From Herbiconiux sp. (lineage in GTDB: Bacteria > Actinomycetota > Actinomycetes > Actinomycetales > Microbacteriaceae), in assembly GCF_023264855.1 (NCBI RefSeq), contig NZ_JAHFUW010000039.1, positions 1 through 44,407 on the forward strand: 44,407 nucleotides of DNA. Reading direction: 5' to 3'. The notes under the pieces are model-generated. The model ran no database searches, was not told where the DNA came from, and was given only the letters and a program-made list of their open reading frames with translations. Both the position numbers and the translations under genes were made by a program. Below are positions 30,256 to 42,768 of the stretch, piece after piece. The number at the start of each line of letters is the position of its first letter. The stretch's first letter is position 1.

Positions 30256-31329
30256 TCAGTGGGTCGGAGTGAGAGCGGGGGCGGCGAGCGCGGCCACGAT
30301 GGCGTCGCCGATCTCGGCCGTGCGGCGGGCGGATCCGTCGCGCGAGGCGATGTCGGCCACCACGGCCGTGCGCACGCGGGCAGCCGCGTCGGGCAGCTGC
30401 AGGTGATCGAGCATCAGCGCGACCGAGAGGATCGCGGCGGTGGGATCGGCCTTCTGCTGCCCCGCGATGTCGGGAGCGGATCCGTGGACCGGTTCGAACA
30501 TCGAGGGATGCGTGCCGTCGGGGTTGATGTTGCCCGAGGCCGCCAATCCGATGCCGCCGCTGATCGCGCCGGCCAGGTCGGTGAGGATGTCGCCGAAGAG
30601 GTTGTCCGTGACGATGACATCGAATCTAGCAGGGTCGGTGACCAGGAAGATGGTCGCGGCGTCGACATGCAGGTAGTCGACGGCCACTTCTGGGAAGGTG
30701 GCCCCCACCTCGTCGACGATGCGCTTCCAGAGGCTGCCCGAGAAGGTGAGCACGTTGGTCTTGTGCACCAGCGTGAGCTTCTTGCGGCGAGCGGATGCGC
30801 GGGCGAAGGCGTCGCGCACGACGCGCTCGACCCCGTACGCGGTGTTCACCGAGACCTCGTTGGCGATCTCGTGCGGCGTGCCGACACGGATCGAGCCGCC
30901 GGTGCCGACGTACGGGCCCTCGGTGCCCTCGCGCACGACGACGAAGTCGACGTCGCCGTGGTTCGCGAGCGGGCTGGGAACGCCCGGGTAGATCGTGGTG
31001 GGGCGCAGGTTCACGTAGTGGTCGAGCGTGAAGCGCAGCTTCAGCAGCAGCCCGCGCTCGATGTTCGCGCCCGCCAGCCGGGGGTCGCCGGGCACGCCGC
31101 CGACCGCGCCGAGCAGGATGACGTCGTTGGCCTGGATGGAGGCCAGATCGTCGTCGGTGAGGGTGTCGCCGGTCTCGAGATAGCGGGCAGCACCCAGCGA
31201 GAACTCGGTCTTCTCGAACGCGACCCCGGCATCCGCCGTCACCGCATCCAGCACCTTGACGGCCTCCGCGACCACCTCCGGCCCGATTCCGTCACCAGGG
31301 ATAAGGGCCAGCTTGATCACGCGCGTCAT
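30256..31329 (-). CDS. leuB: 3-isopropylmalate dehydrogenase
   Basis: A 357-aa NAD-dependent decarboxylating dehydrogenase, third step of leucine synthesis. It has Ile-Pro-Gly-Asp-Gly-Ile-Gly-Pro-Glu at the N-terminus (about 9-17), Asn-Leu-Arg-Pro near 100, Glu-Gly-Thr-Glu-Gly-Pro-Tyr, [11 protein letters not shown] near 240, and [10 protein letters not shown] near 280. It heads the operon leuB-ilvE (and perhaps FAH). TAATCT lies 6 nt upstream of the ATG with no Shine-Dalgarno sequence, so the message is probably leaderless. The 178-bp gap to serA holds only that promoter and the serA hairpin. Confidence 0.97.
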   Translation of the reverse strand: MTRVIKLALIPGDGIGPEVVAEAVKVLDAVTADAGVAFEKTEFSLGAARYLETGDTLTDDDLASIQANDVILLGAVGGVPGDPRLAGANIERGLLLKLRFTLDHYVNLRPTTIYPGVPSPLANHGDVDFVVVREGTEGPYVGTGGSIRVGTPHEIANEVSVNTAYGVERVVRDAFARASARRKKLTLVHKTNVLTFSGSLWKRIVDEVGATFPEVAVDYLHVDAATIFLVTDPARFDVIVTDNLFGDILTDLAGAISGGIGLAASGNINPDGTHPSMFEPVHGSAPDIAGQQKADPTAAILSVALMLDHLQLPDAAARVRTAVVADIASRDGSARRTAEIGDAIVAALAAPALTPTH

Positions 31330-31335
31330 GAGACC

Positions 31336-31341
31336 AGATTA
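31336..31341 (-). promoter_or_regulatory. -10-like TAATCT of leuB
   Basis: TAATCT, 6 nt (GGTCTC), ATG at 31329; probable leaderless start. Confidence 0.55.
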
Positions 31342-31456
31342 GTCCTCCCCACAAAGCCGACAGGCCGTACTCGACGACCCAGGGTGAGGGCGTGGCCGCG
31401 ACAGCGACCGCACCCGAACATGTCGCCTCGCGCCGGGCAGGGACCGGCGCGACCGC

Positions 31457-31489
31457 GAAGGGCCCCTCGCCATTGGCGAGAGGCCCTTC
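31457..31489 (-). terminator. Hairpin after serA
   Basis: GAAGGGCC and CTCGCC pair with GGCGAG and GGCCCTTC around an ATT loop, with one unpaired base on each side (C and A). It lies 19 bp past the serA stop. No T-run follows. Confidence 0.65.
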
Positions 31490-31507
31490 GCGCAGCTAGC
31501 ACAGCCC

Positions 31508-33100
31508 CTACTCGGTGATGTCGATCTCCACCATCACGTCGGCGTCGATCGCCTGCCGGAGGGTGTCGAGCAGACCGTCGGGGGCGGCCGAGTCGATGGT
31601 CAGCACGCTGAGCGCCTGGCCGCCGGCCTCGTGACGGGCGATCTGCATGCCGGCGATGTTGACGGATGCCTCGCCGAACTCCTTGCCGTACACCGCGACG
31701 ATGCCGGGGCGGTCGGTGTAGACCATCACGATGAGGTGCTTGGCGAAGGGCACCTCGACGTCGTAGCCGTTGATCTCGACGATCTTCTCGATCTGCTTGG
31801 TGCCCATCAGGGTGCCCGAGACCGAGATCTGGGTGCCGTCGCTCAGCGCACCGGTGAGGGTGATGATGTTGCGGTACTCCTCCGACACGGGGTCGGTGAT
31901 CAGCCGCACGGTCACACCGCGCTGCTCGGCGAGCAGCGGCGCGTTCACGTACGAGACCGTCTCGCTCACGACGTTGGTGAAGATGCCCTTCAGCGCGGCG
32001 AGCTTCAGCACGCTCACGTCGAACTCGGCGAGCTCGCCCTTGACGACCACGTCGACGCTGGTCAGCGGGCTCTCGGCGAGTCCCGAGAACACCTGGCCGA
32101 GCTTCTCGATCAGCGGGATGCCGGGGCGCACGTAGGGGTCGATGACGCCGCCGGCGACGTTGACCGCATCCGGAACCAGTTCGCCGGAGAGCGCCAGGCG
32201 CACCGACTTGGCGACCGAGACGCCCGCCTTCTCCTGGGCCTCGTCGGTCGAGGCGCCGAGGTGCGGGGTGACGATGATGTTGGGGAGGCTCAGAAGCGCC
32301 TCGGCGTCTTTCGGCGGTTCGCTCGTGAACACGTCGAGACCGGCGCCGGCGATGACCTTGTTCTCGAGCGCGCGCTGCAGGGCGCCCTCGTCGATCAGGC
32401 CGCCGCGGGCGACGTTCACCACGAACGCGGTGGGCTTCATCTTCGCCAGCTGCTCTTCACCGATCATCCCCGTGGTCTCGGGGGTCTTCGGCATGTGGAT
32501 CGTGATGAAGTCGCTCTGCTCCAGCAGCTCGTCGAGCGTCAGCAGCGTGACGCCCAGCTGCTGCGCGCGGGCGCTCGTGACGTAGGGGTCGTAGGCCACC
32601 ACGTTCACGCCGAAGGCCTGCAGGCGGGCGGTGATGAGCGCGCCGATGCGGCCGAGGCCGATGATGCCGACCGTCTTCTCGTAGAGCTCGACGCCGGTGT
32701 AGGCGGAGCGCTTCCACTGCCCCTGCGCCAGCGCGGCGTGCGCGGCCGGGATGTGGCGGGCCAGGCTCAGGATGTGCCCGACGGTCAGCTCGGCGGCCGA
32801 GATGATGTTCGAGGTCGGTGCGTTCACCACCATCACGCCGGCGGTGGTGGCCGCCTTGATGTCGACGTTGTCGAGGCCGACACCGGCGCGGGCGATCACC
32901 TTCAGCACGGGCGCGGCGGCGATGGCCTCCGCGTCGACCTTGGTGGCGGAGCGCACCAGGATGGCGTTCGCCTCGGCGAGAGCGGACAGCAGAGCCGGCC
33001 GGTCCGTTCCGTCGACGGTGCGCACCTCGAAGTCGGGCCCGAGGGCGTCGACGGTGGCGGGTGAGAGTTCTTCGGCGATCAGCACGACCGGCTTCGACAC
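31508..33100 (-). CDS. serA: D-3-phosphoglycerate dehydrogenase, long (ASB/ACT) form
   Basis: A 530-aa enzyme, first step of serine synthesis. The catalytic/NAD part is about 1-310: Gly-Leu-Gly-Arg-Ile-Gly near 150 as the Rossmann motif, Arg-Ala-Gly-Val-Gly-Leu-Asp-Asn-Val near 75, and Pro-His-Leu-Gly-Ala-Ser-Thr near 281. An intervening ASB-type domain (about 315-450) and a C-terminal ACT domain (about 455-530; Asp-Arg-Pro-Gly-Ile-Val) follow, as in actinobacterial serine-sensitive SerA. The GTG at 33100 has AAAGGATCC upstream and gives the normal N-terminus Ser-Lys-Pro-Val-Val-Leu-Ile. The ORF remains open to 33247, but that reaches into the divergent gene. Confidence 0.96.
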   Translation of the reverse strand: MSKPVVLIAEELSPATVDALGPDFEVRTVDGTDRPALLSALAEANAILVRSATKVDAEAIAAAPVLKVIARAGVGLDNVDIKAATTAGVMVVNAPTSNIISAAELTVGHILSLARHIPAAHAALAQGQWKRSAYTGVELYEKTVGIIGLGRIGALITARLQAFGVNVVAYDPYVTSARAQQLGVTLLTLDELLEQSDFITIHMPKTPETTGMIGEEQLAKMKPTAFVVNVARGGLIDEGALQRALENKVIAGAGLDVFTSEPPKDAEALLSLPNIIVTPHLGASTDEAQEKAGVSVAKSVRLALSGELVPDAVNVAGGVIDPYVRPGIPLIEKLGQVFSGLAESPLTSVDVVVKGELAEFDVSVLKLAALKGIFTNVVSETVSYVNAPLLAEQRGVTVRLITDPVSEEYRNIITLTGALSDGTQISVSGTLMGTKQIEKIVEINGYDVEVPFAKHLIVMVYTDRPGIVAVYGKEFGEASVNIAGMQIARHEAGGQALSVLTIDSAAPDGLLDTLRQAIDADVMVEIDITE

Positions 33101-33163
33101 AGACGGATCCTTTGGTTCTGCGTGGGGGGAACGCATCCACTGTACTGGGTGCAGGATGAAGGG

Positions 33164-33568
33164 ATGTCCCCCGAGACGTTCGACGTCATCCTGACCGTGC
33201 TGCGCATCCTGATCGCCGTGGTGTTCGTGGGGATGGGGATCAACCACTTCGTGCCGCGCTCGGCGCGCACGATGGCCGCGATGATCCCGCCGTGGCTGCG
33301 ACCCGACGGGCGCGTGACGCCGTTGACGCTGGTGTACATCACCGGGGTGTGCGAGATCGCCGGCGGGCTGGGGCTGCTCTTCCCGCCCACGCGGCTGGCG
33401 GCGGGGATCGCTCTGGTGGTCTTCCTGGCCTGCGTCTTCCCGGCGAACGCCTACGCGGCCACGCGGCGCGAGAAGTTCGGTGCGCTCGCCATCCCGTTCT
33501 GGCCCCGCCTGCTCGGCCAGATCGTGCTGGCCGCGCTCGTGCTGCTGGTGGCTCTGCCGTTGACCTAG
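33164..33568 (+). CDS. DoxX-like small membrane protein
   Basis: A 134-aa protein with four membrane segments (about 7-24, 53-73, 78-98, 112-131). Features of the DoxX-like superfamily are Phe-Val-Gly-Met-Gly-Ile-Asn-His-Phe near residue 20, Gly-Val-Cys-Glu-Ile-Ala-Gly-Gly-Leu-Gly-Leu near 60, and Pro-Ala-Asn-Ala-Tyr-Ala-Ala near 93. The function is not known. The ATG at 33164 has AGGATGAAGGG upstream. It is divergent from serA (63 bp) and faces the next gene tail to tail with only 7 bp between. Confidence 0.8.
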   Translation: MSPETFDVILTVLRILIAVVFVGMGINHFVPRSARTMAAMIPPWLRPDGRVTPLTLVYITGVCEIAGGLGLLFPPTRLAAGIALVVFLACVFPANAYAATRREKFGALAIPFWPRLLGQIVLAALVLLVALPLT

Positions 33569-33575
33569 CCGGCGG

Positions 33576-33938
33576 TCAGATGGCGAGCAGGCTGAGCGAG
33601 ATCACCGAGACCACACAGAAGCCGACCGCGAAGACCACGGCCCGCTCCCAGGTGCGGAGCGTGCGCCCCACCAGCAGGGCCGCGGCGTAGACCACGATCG
33701 GCACGATCGCGTACCCGATGATGAGCGCCCAGAGGCCGCCGTCGGCCTCGGCTCCCACCTGGTTCAGCAGGCTCACCACGCCGACGAGGTTCGCGATGCC
33801 GCCCCACAGGTGGTACGCGTACAGGAAGGCGAAGATCACCGCGACGGTCCAGCCGGCCGCGCCGAAGGTGCGGAATCCGCGCTTGGCGGGGGCGGGCACC
33901 GAGGCGGATGTCGACGCGGATGCGGATGCGGCGCTCAC
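33576..33938 (-). CDS. Small membrane protein, unknown function
   Basis: A 120-aa protein. A Ser/Ala-rich N-terminus of about 20 residues and Lys-Arg-Gly-Phe-Arg precede three membrane segments (about 28-50, 66-91 and 98-119). I do not recognise the family. The GTG start at 33938 overlaps the stop of the upstream gene as GTGA, so the two are translationally coupled and probably act together. Confidence 0.75.
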   Translation of the reverse strand: MSAASASASTSASVPAPAKRGFRTFGAAGWTVAVIFAFLYAYHLWGGIANLVGVVSLLNQVGAEADGGLWALIIGYAIVPIVVYAAALLVGRTLRTWERAVVFAVGFCVVSVISLSLLAI

Positions 33939-34447
33939 GAGGCCCTCCCGATCAAGAACGGCCAGGGAACCAGCACGAGCATGCCGATCACGAGCCAGAG
34001 CATCGTGTACCGCACGTCTTTCTTCTGGGTGATCACGAGTGTCGCGATGAACCAGAACGGCGAGGCCGCGATGGCGAGCGTGCGCGCCACGATGTCGGTG
34101 AACACCCCGAAGGTGAGCTCGGAGGCCACCTCCACCCGGGTGAAGCTGATGATCCAGCCGATCGTGTAGAGCAGGTAGATGCCGCCCAGCACGCCGAAGG
34201 CGATCAGAGCGGCCGAGCTCATCTGCTTCGACGCCGCTTCGGCCTCGGCCAGCTCCCGCTCGGCGATGAGGTCTTCGGCGTCCTCCGCCTCGTCGAGCAC
34301 CGTGCGCCCGCCCGGCGTCGCCGAGGGTGCCGCGGATGCTGTGGTCGCGGATACCGTCCGCGTCGCCCCCTCGGGAGCCAGCGTGGGGTCGTCCTGATCC
34401 CCACCCCACCCCAGGGCCTCGTCGTCCTCGTCCCGTGGATCGCTCAT
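33935..34447 (-). CDS. Membrane protein with acidic N-terminal tail, unknown function
   Basis: A 170-aa protein. Residues 1-70 are hydrophilic, rich in Asp, Glu, Ala and Thr, with a helical charged segment at about 50-72. Three hydrophobic segments follow (about 80-100, 120-140 and 150-165). The family is not recognised. The ATG at 34447 has TAATGT 6 nt upstream. The pair is inserted between serA and ilvC on the same strand as both. Confidence 0.75.
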   Translation of the reverse strand: MSDPRDEDDEALGWGGDQDDPTLAPEGATRTVSATTASAAPSATPGGRTVLDEAEDAEDLIAERELAEAEAASKQMSSAALIAFGVLGGIYLLYTIGWIISFTRVEVASELTFGVFTDIVARTLAIAASPFWFIATLVITQKKDVRYTMLWLVIGMLVLVPWPFLIGRAS

Positions 34448-34453
34448 GGCTTC

Positions 34454-34459
34454 ACATTA
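34454..34459 (-). promoter_or_regulatory. -10-like TAATGT of the small membrane-protein pair
   Basis: TAATGT, 6 nt (GAAGCC), ATG at 34447; probable leaderless start. Confidence 0.5.
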
Positions 34460-34470
34460 CCGCCGAACGA

Positions 34471-34508
34471 CGAAGACCCCCTCGACCGGACGATCGAGGG
34501 GGCCTTCG
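34471..34508 (-). terminator. Long hairpin after ilvC
   Basis: CGAAG and CCCCCTCGA pair with TCGAGGGGG and CTTCG around CCGGACGA, with one internal mismatch. It starts 13 bp past the ilvC stop and separates ilvC from the membrane-protein pair. No T-run. Confidence 0.65.
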
Positions 34509-34520
34509 CACGGAGTGGGA

Positions 34521-36090
<1,570 letters not shown>

Positions 36091-36093
36091 GGT

Positions 36094-37923
36094 CTACTCC
36101 TCGTCCCACTCGGGGGCGTGCTCTTTGGCGTACTGGATCTCGCTGTTCGAGGTGCCCTGCGCGACCATCGGCCACACCATGGCCTGCGGCGAGACGATGA
36201 AGTCGATCACCACGGGACGGTCGTTGGTCTCCAGCGCGAGCTTGATGGCCGCGTCGACCTCTTCGGGCTTGGTGACCCGGATGCCCAGAGCGCCGTACGC
36301 GTCGGCCATCTTCACGAAGTCGGGCACCATCCGCGTCTCGTGCCCGGTGTGCAGGTCGGTGAACGAGTGGCGGCCGTCGTAGAACAGCGTCTGCCACTGG
36401 CGCACCATGCCGAGCGAGGAGTTGTTGATGATCGCGACCTTGATCGGGATGTCGTTGATCGTGCAGGTGGCCAGCTCTTGGTTGGTCATCTGGAAGCAGC
36501 CGTCGCCGTCGATCGCCCAGACCACGCGCTCGGGCTCGGCGACCTTGGCGCCCATGGCTGCGGGAACCGCGTAGCCCATGGTGCCGGCGCCGCCGGAGTT
36601 CAGCCAGGCGTGCGGGCGCTCGTACTTGATGAACTGCGCCGCCCACATCTGGTGCTGGCCCACGCCCGCGGCGTAGACGCCCTCAGGGCCGGTCAGCTCG
36701 CCGATCCGCTGGATGACGTACTGCGGAGCCATCAGACCGTCGTCGGGCTCAGAGTAGCCGAGCGGGAAGTTCTCCTGCAGGCCGTGCAGGTACTCCCACC
36801 ACTCGTCGATCGCGAGCGGCTCAGTGCCCACCACGTCGGCGTAGGCCTTGCTGAGGTCGGCGATCACCTCTTTGGCATCGCCCACGATCGGCACGTCGGC
36901 CGTGCGGATCTTCGAGATCTCGGCGGGGTCGATGTCGACGTGCACCACCTTGGCGTGCGGGGCGAAATCGGCCGCACGACCGGTCACCCGGTCGTCGAAG
37001 CGCGCACCGAGCGAGATGAGCAGGTCGCTCTCCTGCAGGGCGAGCACCGCGGGCACCGTGCCGTGCATGCCGGGCATGCCCAGGTGCTGCGGGTGCGAGT
37101 CGGGGAAAGCGCCGCGGGCCATCAGCGTGGTGACCACGGGCACACCGGTGGTCTCGGCCAGGGCCAGCAGTTCAGCGGAGGCTTCGGCGCGGATGACGCC
37201 GCCGCCCACGTAGAACACGGGCTTCTTGGCCTCGGCCATCAGCTGCGCCGCCGCCTGGATCTGCTTGCCGTGCGCCTTGGTGATGGGGCGGTAGCCGGGC
37301 AGGTCGATCTTCGGCGGCCAGATGAACTCGGCCTTGTTCTGCTGTGCGTCTTTGGTGATGTCGACCAGCACCGGACCGGGACGGCCGGTGGAGGCGATCT
37401 GGTAGGCCGCCGCGATGGTGGCCGGCACGTCTTCCGGGCGCTTGACCAAGAAGGAGTGCTTCGTGATCGGCATCGTGATACCCACGATGTCGGCTTCCTG
37501 GAACGCGTCGGTGCCCATCAGGTGCGAGAACACCTGACCGGTGATCGCGAGCAGCGGCACCGAGTCCATGTAGGCGTCCGCGATGGCGGTGACGAGGTTG
37601 GTGGCACCGGGGCCCGAGGTCGCGATGGCGACGCCGACCTTGCCGGTGGAGGCCGCGTAGCCCTCGGCCGCGTGTCCGGCGCCCTGCTCGTGGCGCACCA
37701 GGATGTGGCGGATCTTGTCTTGCGTCATCAGCTCGTCGTAGAACGGGATGATGGCGCCGCCCGGCAGGCCGAAGACGTCTTTGACGCCGAGCAGTTCGAG
37801 CGAGCGGAGTACTGCACCTGATCCGGTGAGGATCTCGGGCTCGGCCGGAGCCGAGGGCGACGCCGCAGGCGTGGGGGCGGAGGGTGTCTTCTTGCTTGGC
37901 ACGGGGAAGGCGTCCGTGGACAT
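36094..37923 (-). CDS. ilvB: Acetolactate synthase large (catalytic) subunit
   Basis: A 609-aa TPP- and FAD-dependent enzyme. A Pro/Ala/Ser-rich extension of about 30 residues precedes the conserved start Gly-Ser-Gly-Ala-Val-Leu. Visible are [12 protein letters not shown] (catalytic Glu), Ser-Gly-Pro-Gly-Ala-Thr-Asn near 105, and Gly-Asp-Gly-Cys-Phe-Gln-Met with Asn-Asn near 470-500 (TPP/Mg motif). It condenses pyruvate with pyruvate or 2-ketobutyrate. The ATG at 37923 has AGGAAACC upstream. The order ilvD-ilvB-ilvN-ilvC on one strand with gaps of 43, 3 and 34 bp suggests a single operon. Confidence 0.97.
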   Translation of the reverse strand: MSTDAFPVPSKKTPSAPTPAASPSAPAEPEILTGSGAVLRSLELLGVKDVFGLPGGAIIPFYDELMTQDKIRHILVRHEQGAGHAAEGYAASTGKVGVAIATSGPGATNLVTAIADAYMDSVPLLAITGQVFSHLMGTDAFQEADIVGITMPITKHSFLVKRPEDVPATIAAAYQIASTGRPGPVLVDITKDAQQNKAEFIWPPKIDLPGYRPITKAHGKQIQAAAQLMAEAKKPVFYVGGGVIRAEASAELLALAETTGVPVVTTLMARGAFPDSHPQHLGMPGMHGTVPAVLALQESDLLISLGARFDDRVTGRAADFAPHAKVVHVDIDPAEISKIRTADVPIVGDAKEVIADLSKAYADVVGTEPLAIDEWWEYLHGLQENFPLGYSEPDDGLMAPQYVIQRIGELTGPEGVYAAGVGQHQMWAAQFIKYERPHAWLNSGGAGTMGYAVPAAMGAKVAEPERVVWAIDGDGCFQMTNQELATCTINDIPIKVAIINNSSLGMVRQWQTLFYDGRHSFTDLHTGHETRMVPDFVKMADAYGALGIRVTKPEEVDAAIKLALETNDRPVVIDFIVSPQAMVWPMVAQGTSNSEIQYAKEHAPEWDEE

Positions 37924-37966
37924 AAAGGTTTCCTAAGTCGAAAGCACGAGTGATGGATGCTCAGTA

Positions 37967-39661
37967 CTAACCGGTGATCGCGCCGACGGCGGCGGAATGC
38001 ACCAGCTTGGAGTACTTCGCGAGAACGCCACGGGTATAGCGCGGGGGAAGGGGGGCCCAGCCGTCTCGGCGGGATTCCAGCTCTGCCTCATCGACCAGTA
38101 GGTCGAGCGAGCGAGCGGCGATATCGACCCGTATTAGATCACCATCGCGCACGAAGGCGATCGGACCTGCGTCGACCGCTTCGGGTGCTATGTGGCCGAT
38201 GCACAGGCCGGTTGTGCCGCCTGAGAATCTGCCGTCTGTCAATAGTAGTACATCTTTGCCGAGGCCCGCGCCCTTGATGGCCGCGGTGATGGCGAGCATC
38301 TCACGCATGCCGGGGCCGCCCTTGGGGCCCTCGTAGCGGATGACCACGACGTCGCCGGCGTTGATGCGGCCCTCGGTGAGAGCATCCATCGCCGCGCGCT
38401 CCCGCTCGAACACCCGCGCCGGGCCCTCGAACACGTCGGCGTCGAAACCGGCCGACTTCACCACGGCACCCTCGGGGGCGAAGGAGCCCTGCAGCACCGT
38501 CAGGCCGCCGGACTTGTGGATGGGGTTGGAGAGGGGGCGCAGCACCTCGCCGTCCAGCGGCGCGATGTCCATCGCCGCGAGGTTCTCCTCCACCGTCTTG
38601 CCGGTGACGGTCATCGCGTCGCCGTGCAGCAGGCCTTCGTCGAGCAGCGCCTTCATCACGGCCGGCACGCCGCCGTGGCGGTCGACGTCGTTCATCACGA
38701 AGCGGCCGAAGGGCTTGAGGTCGCCGATGTGCGGCACCTTGTCGCCGATCTTGTTGAAGTCGGCCAGGGTGAGCTCGACCTCGGCCTCGGCCGCGATGGC
38801 CAGCAGGTGCAGCACCAGGTTGGTGGAGCCGCCGAAGGCCATGCCCACGGCGATCGCGTTCTCGAGCGACTTCTTGGTGATGATGTCGCGGGCTGTGAGA
38901 CCCAGACGCAGCATCTCGACCACGGCCTCGCCGGAGCGGTGCGCGAAGTAGTCGCGGCGGCGGTCGGCCGCGGCGGGCGACGCCGAGCCGGGCAGGCTCA
39001 TGCCCATGGCCTCGGCCGCGCTCGCCATCGTGTTGGCGGTGTACATGCCGCCGCACGAGCCCTCGCCGGGGGCGAAGGCGCACTCGATGCGGTGCGCATC
39101 CTCCATCGACATGCGGCCGGCGCGCACGGCACCGACGGCCTCGAAGGAGTCGATGATCGTGATGTCTTTCTCGGTGCCGTCGGAGAGCTTCACCCAGCCG
39201 GGCGCGATCGAGCCGGCATAGAGGAACACCGAGGCCAGGTCGAGCCGGGCCGCGGCCATCAGCATGCCGGGCAGCGACTTGTCGCAGCCGGCCAGCAGCA
39301 CCGAGCCGTCGAGGCGCTCGGCCATCATGACGGTCTCGACCGAGTCGGCGATGACCTCGCGCGAGACCAGCGAGAAGTGCATGCCCTCGTGGCCCATCGA
39401 GATGCCGTCGGAGACCGAGATGGTGCCGAACTGCAGCGGGTACCCGCCACCGGCGTGCACGCCCTCCTTCGAGGCGCGGGCGAGGCGCTCGAGCGAGAGG
39501 TTGCAGGGCGTGATCTCGTTCCACGAGCTCGCGATGCCGATCTGGGGCTTCTCCCAGTCGCCGTCGCCCATGCCGACGCCGCGGAGCATGCCCCGCGAGG
39601 TCAGGGCTTCGATTCCGTCGGTGACGGTGCGGCTACGCGGCTTGATGTCTATTTCCGGCAT
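37967..39661 (-). CDS. ilvD: Dihydroxy-acid dehydratase
   Basis: A 564-aa iron-sulfur dehydratase, third step of valine and isoleucine synthesis. It has the cluster cysteine motifs Gly-Cys-Asp-Lys-Ser-Leu-Pro-Gly (about 128-135) and [12 protein letters not shown] (about 200-211), and the C-terminal Thr-Asp-Gly-Arg-Phe-Ser-Gly-Gly. A TAAACT hexamer ends 6 nt before the ATG and there is no Shine-Dalgarno sequence, so it is probably leaderless and heads the ilvD-B-N-C operon. The last ~95 codons (below about 38265) use A/T-ending codons such as GTA, CTA, ATA, AGA and ACA, unlike the rest of the gene. Confidence 0.97.
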   Translation of the reverse strand: MPEIDIKPRSRTVTDGIEALTSRGMLRGVGMGDGDWEKPQIGIASSWNEITPCNLSLERLARASKEGVHAGGGYPLQFGTISVSDGISMGHEGMHFSLVSREVIADSVETVMMAERLDGSVLLAGCDKSLPGMLMAAARLDLASVFLYAGSIAPGWVKLSDGTEKDITIIDSFEAVGAVRAGRMSMEDAHRIECAFAPGEGSCGGMYTANTMASAAEAMGMSLPGSASPAAADRRRDYFAHRSGEAVVEMLRLGLTARDIITKKSLENAIAVGMAFGGSTNLVLHLLAIAAEAEVELTLADFNKIGDKVPHIGDLKPFGRFVMNDVDRHGGVPAVMKALLDEGLLHGDAMTVTGKTVEENLAAMDIAPLDGEVLRPLSNPIHKSGGLTVLQGSFAPEGAVVKSAGFDADVFEGPARVFERERAAMDALTEGRINAGDVVVIRYEGPKGGPGMREMLAITAAIKGAGLGKDVLLLTDGRFSGGTTGLCIGHIAPEAVDAGPIAFVRDGDLIRVDIAARSLDLLVDEAELESRRDGWAPLPPRYTRGVLAKYSKLVHSAAVGAITG

Positions 39662-39667
39662 GTTACG

Positions 39668-39673
39668 AGTTTA
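39668..39673 (-). promoter_or_regulatory. -10-like TAAACT of ilvD
   Basis: TAAACT, 6 nt (CGTAAC), ATG at 39661. No clear -35. Probable leaderless start of the ilv operon. Confidence 0.5.
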
Positions 39674-39728
39674 GAACCGTCGGAGGGGTGTTCTTGCACG
39701 GATGTGCGGCCTGGGGAGAACTCCCGTG

Positions 39729-40507
39729 TCAGCGGGTGCCTGTGGTGTACAGGACGGAGCGGCGGGAGGCGAGCGCGTCGAGCACCGCCGCGACCTCGAG
39801 CGGGCCGTCGACCCGGAACTCGGCGACCGTGTCGCCCGATCCGCTGCGCAGCCCGATGTCGCCCGGCCGCAGCGCCCGGAAGCCGTCTTCGTCGGTCACG
39901 TCGTCGCCCCCGAACAGCACTCCGGTGGCACCGGTGTACTCGCGCAGGCGGTCGACTCCCTCGCCCTTCGTGGTGCCCCGCACCGAGAACTCGAGCACGT
40001 TCTTGCCGGCCCGCACGGTGAGCGAGTCGCTGATCGCCGCCGCCTCGGCCCGCGCGCGCGACTGCGCATCCTGAGCCGCGTCGGGCGCCGAGAGCCGCGT
40101 GTGCAGGGCGAAGCCGGCGGGCTTGACCTCGATCCAGGCGCCCTCGGTGGCGGATGCCACGGATTCCAGCACCTCGTGCAACCGCGCCAGCACGCCCTGT
40201 TCCTCGGCGTCGATCGCGAGCCGCACCTCTCCGTCGAAGCGCTCTTCGACACCGTGCGAGCCCACCAGAAGCGCGCCGGCCGGCAACTCGCTGACGTGCT
40301 CGAGGCTCGCCATCGCGCGGCCGGAGACCAGCGCGAGCGTGGTGTCGGGCAGCGCGAGCAGGCGCAGCATCGCGTCGCGGGCCTCGGGCAGCGCCCTGGC
40401 CTCTTCGGGGTCGTCGACCTCGGGCGCCAGGGTGCCGTCGAAGTCCAAGGCGACGAGAAGGTGCGAGGTGGCGGCCAGACGATCGATCGCGGCGCTCAGC
40501 TCGGGAG

Positions 40508-40511
<4 letters not shown>
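39729..40511 (-). CDS. otsB: Trehalose-6-phosphate phosphatase
   Basis: A 260-aa HAD-superfamily phosphatase. Motif I is Asp-Phe-Asp-Gly-Thr-Leu (22-27), motif II Ser-Gly-Arg near 64, and the C-terminal Gly-Gly-Asp-Asp-Val-Thr-Asp-Glu (about 205) carries the Mg ligands. His-Gly-Val-Glu (about 85-88) and Lys-Gly-Glu-Gly-Val are typical of OtsB. It dephosphorylates the product of OtsA. Its ATG overlaps the otsA stop as ATGA, so synthesis of the two is coupled. Confidence 0.95.
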
Positions 40512-42109
<1,598 letters not shown>

Positions 42110-42244
42110 GAGTCCGTTCGGTGTCTCCGGTGCACACGGATTCAGCCGAATCCGCCCCGGTCGTCCAGCCGCCAGACTACCAGGGGGCACCTGAGCGCCG
42201 CCCGGGGTAGCGTAGAGGCCACCATCGGACAAGACGGAGTCAGC

Positions 42245-42439
42245 GTGCGCAAATACATCCTGAACAGCAGCATCATCGGCGCGGTCATCGGCGGCGTCTC
42301 GGCCGTGCAGGCCACCCGCAAGGGCCCGCGCGACTGGCGCCTCATCCTGCTCTGGGTGAGCTGGGCCATCACCGTCGCGCTCGCCGTCGGCAGCGTGATG
42401 CAGAACGACGAAGACGCCCGCGAGCTCGAGGAGTCCTGA
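42245..42439 (+). CDS. Small membrane protein, 64 aa
   Basis: A short protein with two hydrophobic stretches (about 7-24 and 33-51), a basic loop between them (Arg-Lys-Gly-Pro-Arg-Asp-Trp-Arg) and an acidic C-terminus. The family is not recognised. The GTG at 42245 has GGAG 7 nt upstream, and TAGCGT near 42208 may be the -10. It is 1 bp from the next gene, so the two form an operon divergent from otsA. Confidence 0.7.
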   Translation: MRKYILNSSIIGAVIGGVSAVQATRKGPRDWRLILLWVSWAITVALAVGSVMQNDEDARELEES

Positions 42440-42440
42440 G

Positions 42441-42737
42441 GTGTTCCATGACGGGGGCGGGCTCCCGCTGATCTTCGGGCTGCTCTCGAGCGTGTTCTCC
42501 GTCGTGGCGGGGGCCGTGGCGCTCGTGATCGTGCTGGGGCTGCTCTTCCTGCTGGTGCGCTTCCTCTGGTTCGGCACCCGCGCCGCTCAGCTGTACCTGG
42601 CGAAGAACGGCGAGTCGCCGCGGTTCTCCTGGCCGCCGCGCCCGTTCGAGGAGAGCGGCACCACCGACACGCCCTCACCCGCGACGCCGCGCCGGCCCAA
42701 GGCGCCTCCCGCTCCCCCGGCCCCGCCCGCGGACTAG
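42441..42737 (+). CDS. Small single-pass membrane protein, 98 aa
   Basis: Residues about 8-45 are strongly hydrophobic (one long or two short helices). They are followed by a cytoplasmic-looking segment with Trp-Phe-Gly-Thr-Arg and a Pro-rich C-terminal tail of about 30 residues. The function is unknown. It starts with GTG 1 bp after the preceding stop, so it is translationally coupled. Confidence 0.65.
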   Translation: MFHDGGGLPLIFGLLSSVFSVVAGAVALVIVLGLLFLLVRFLWFGTRAAQLYLAKNGESPRFSWPPRPFEESGTTDTPSPATPRRPKAPPAPPAPPAD

Positions 42738-42768
42738 TCCCCGCCGATCAGCCCCCTGCCCACCGGCA

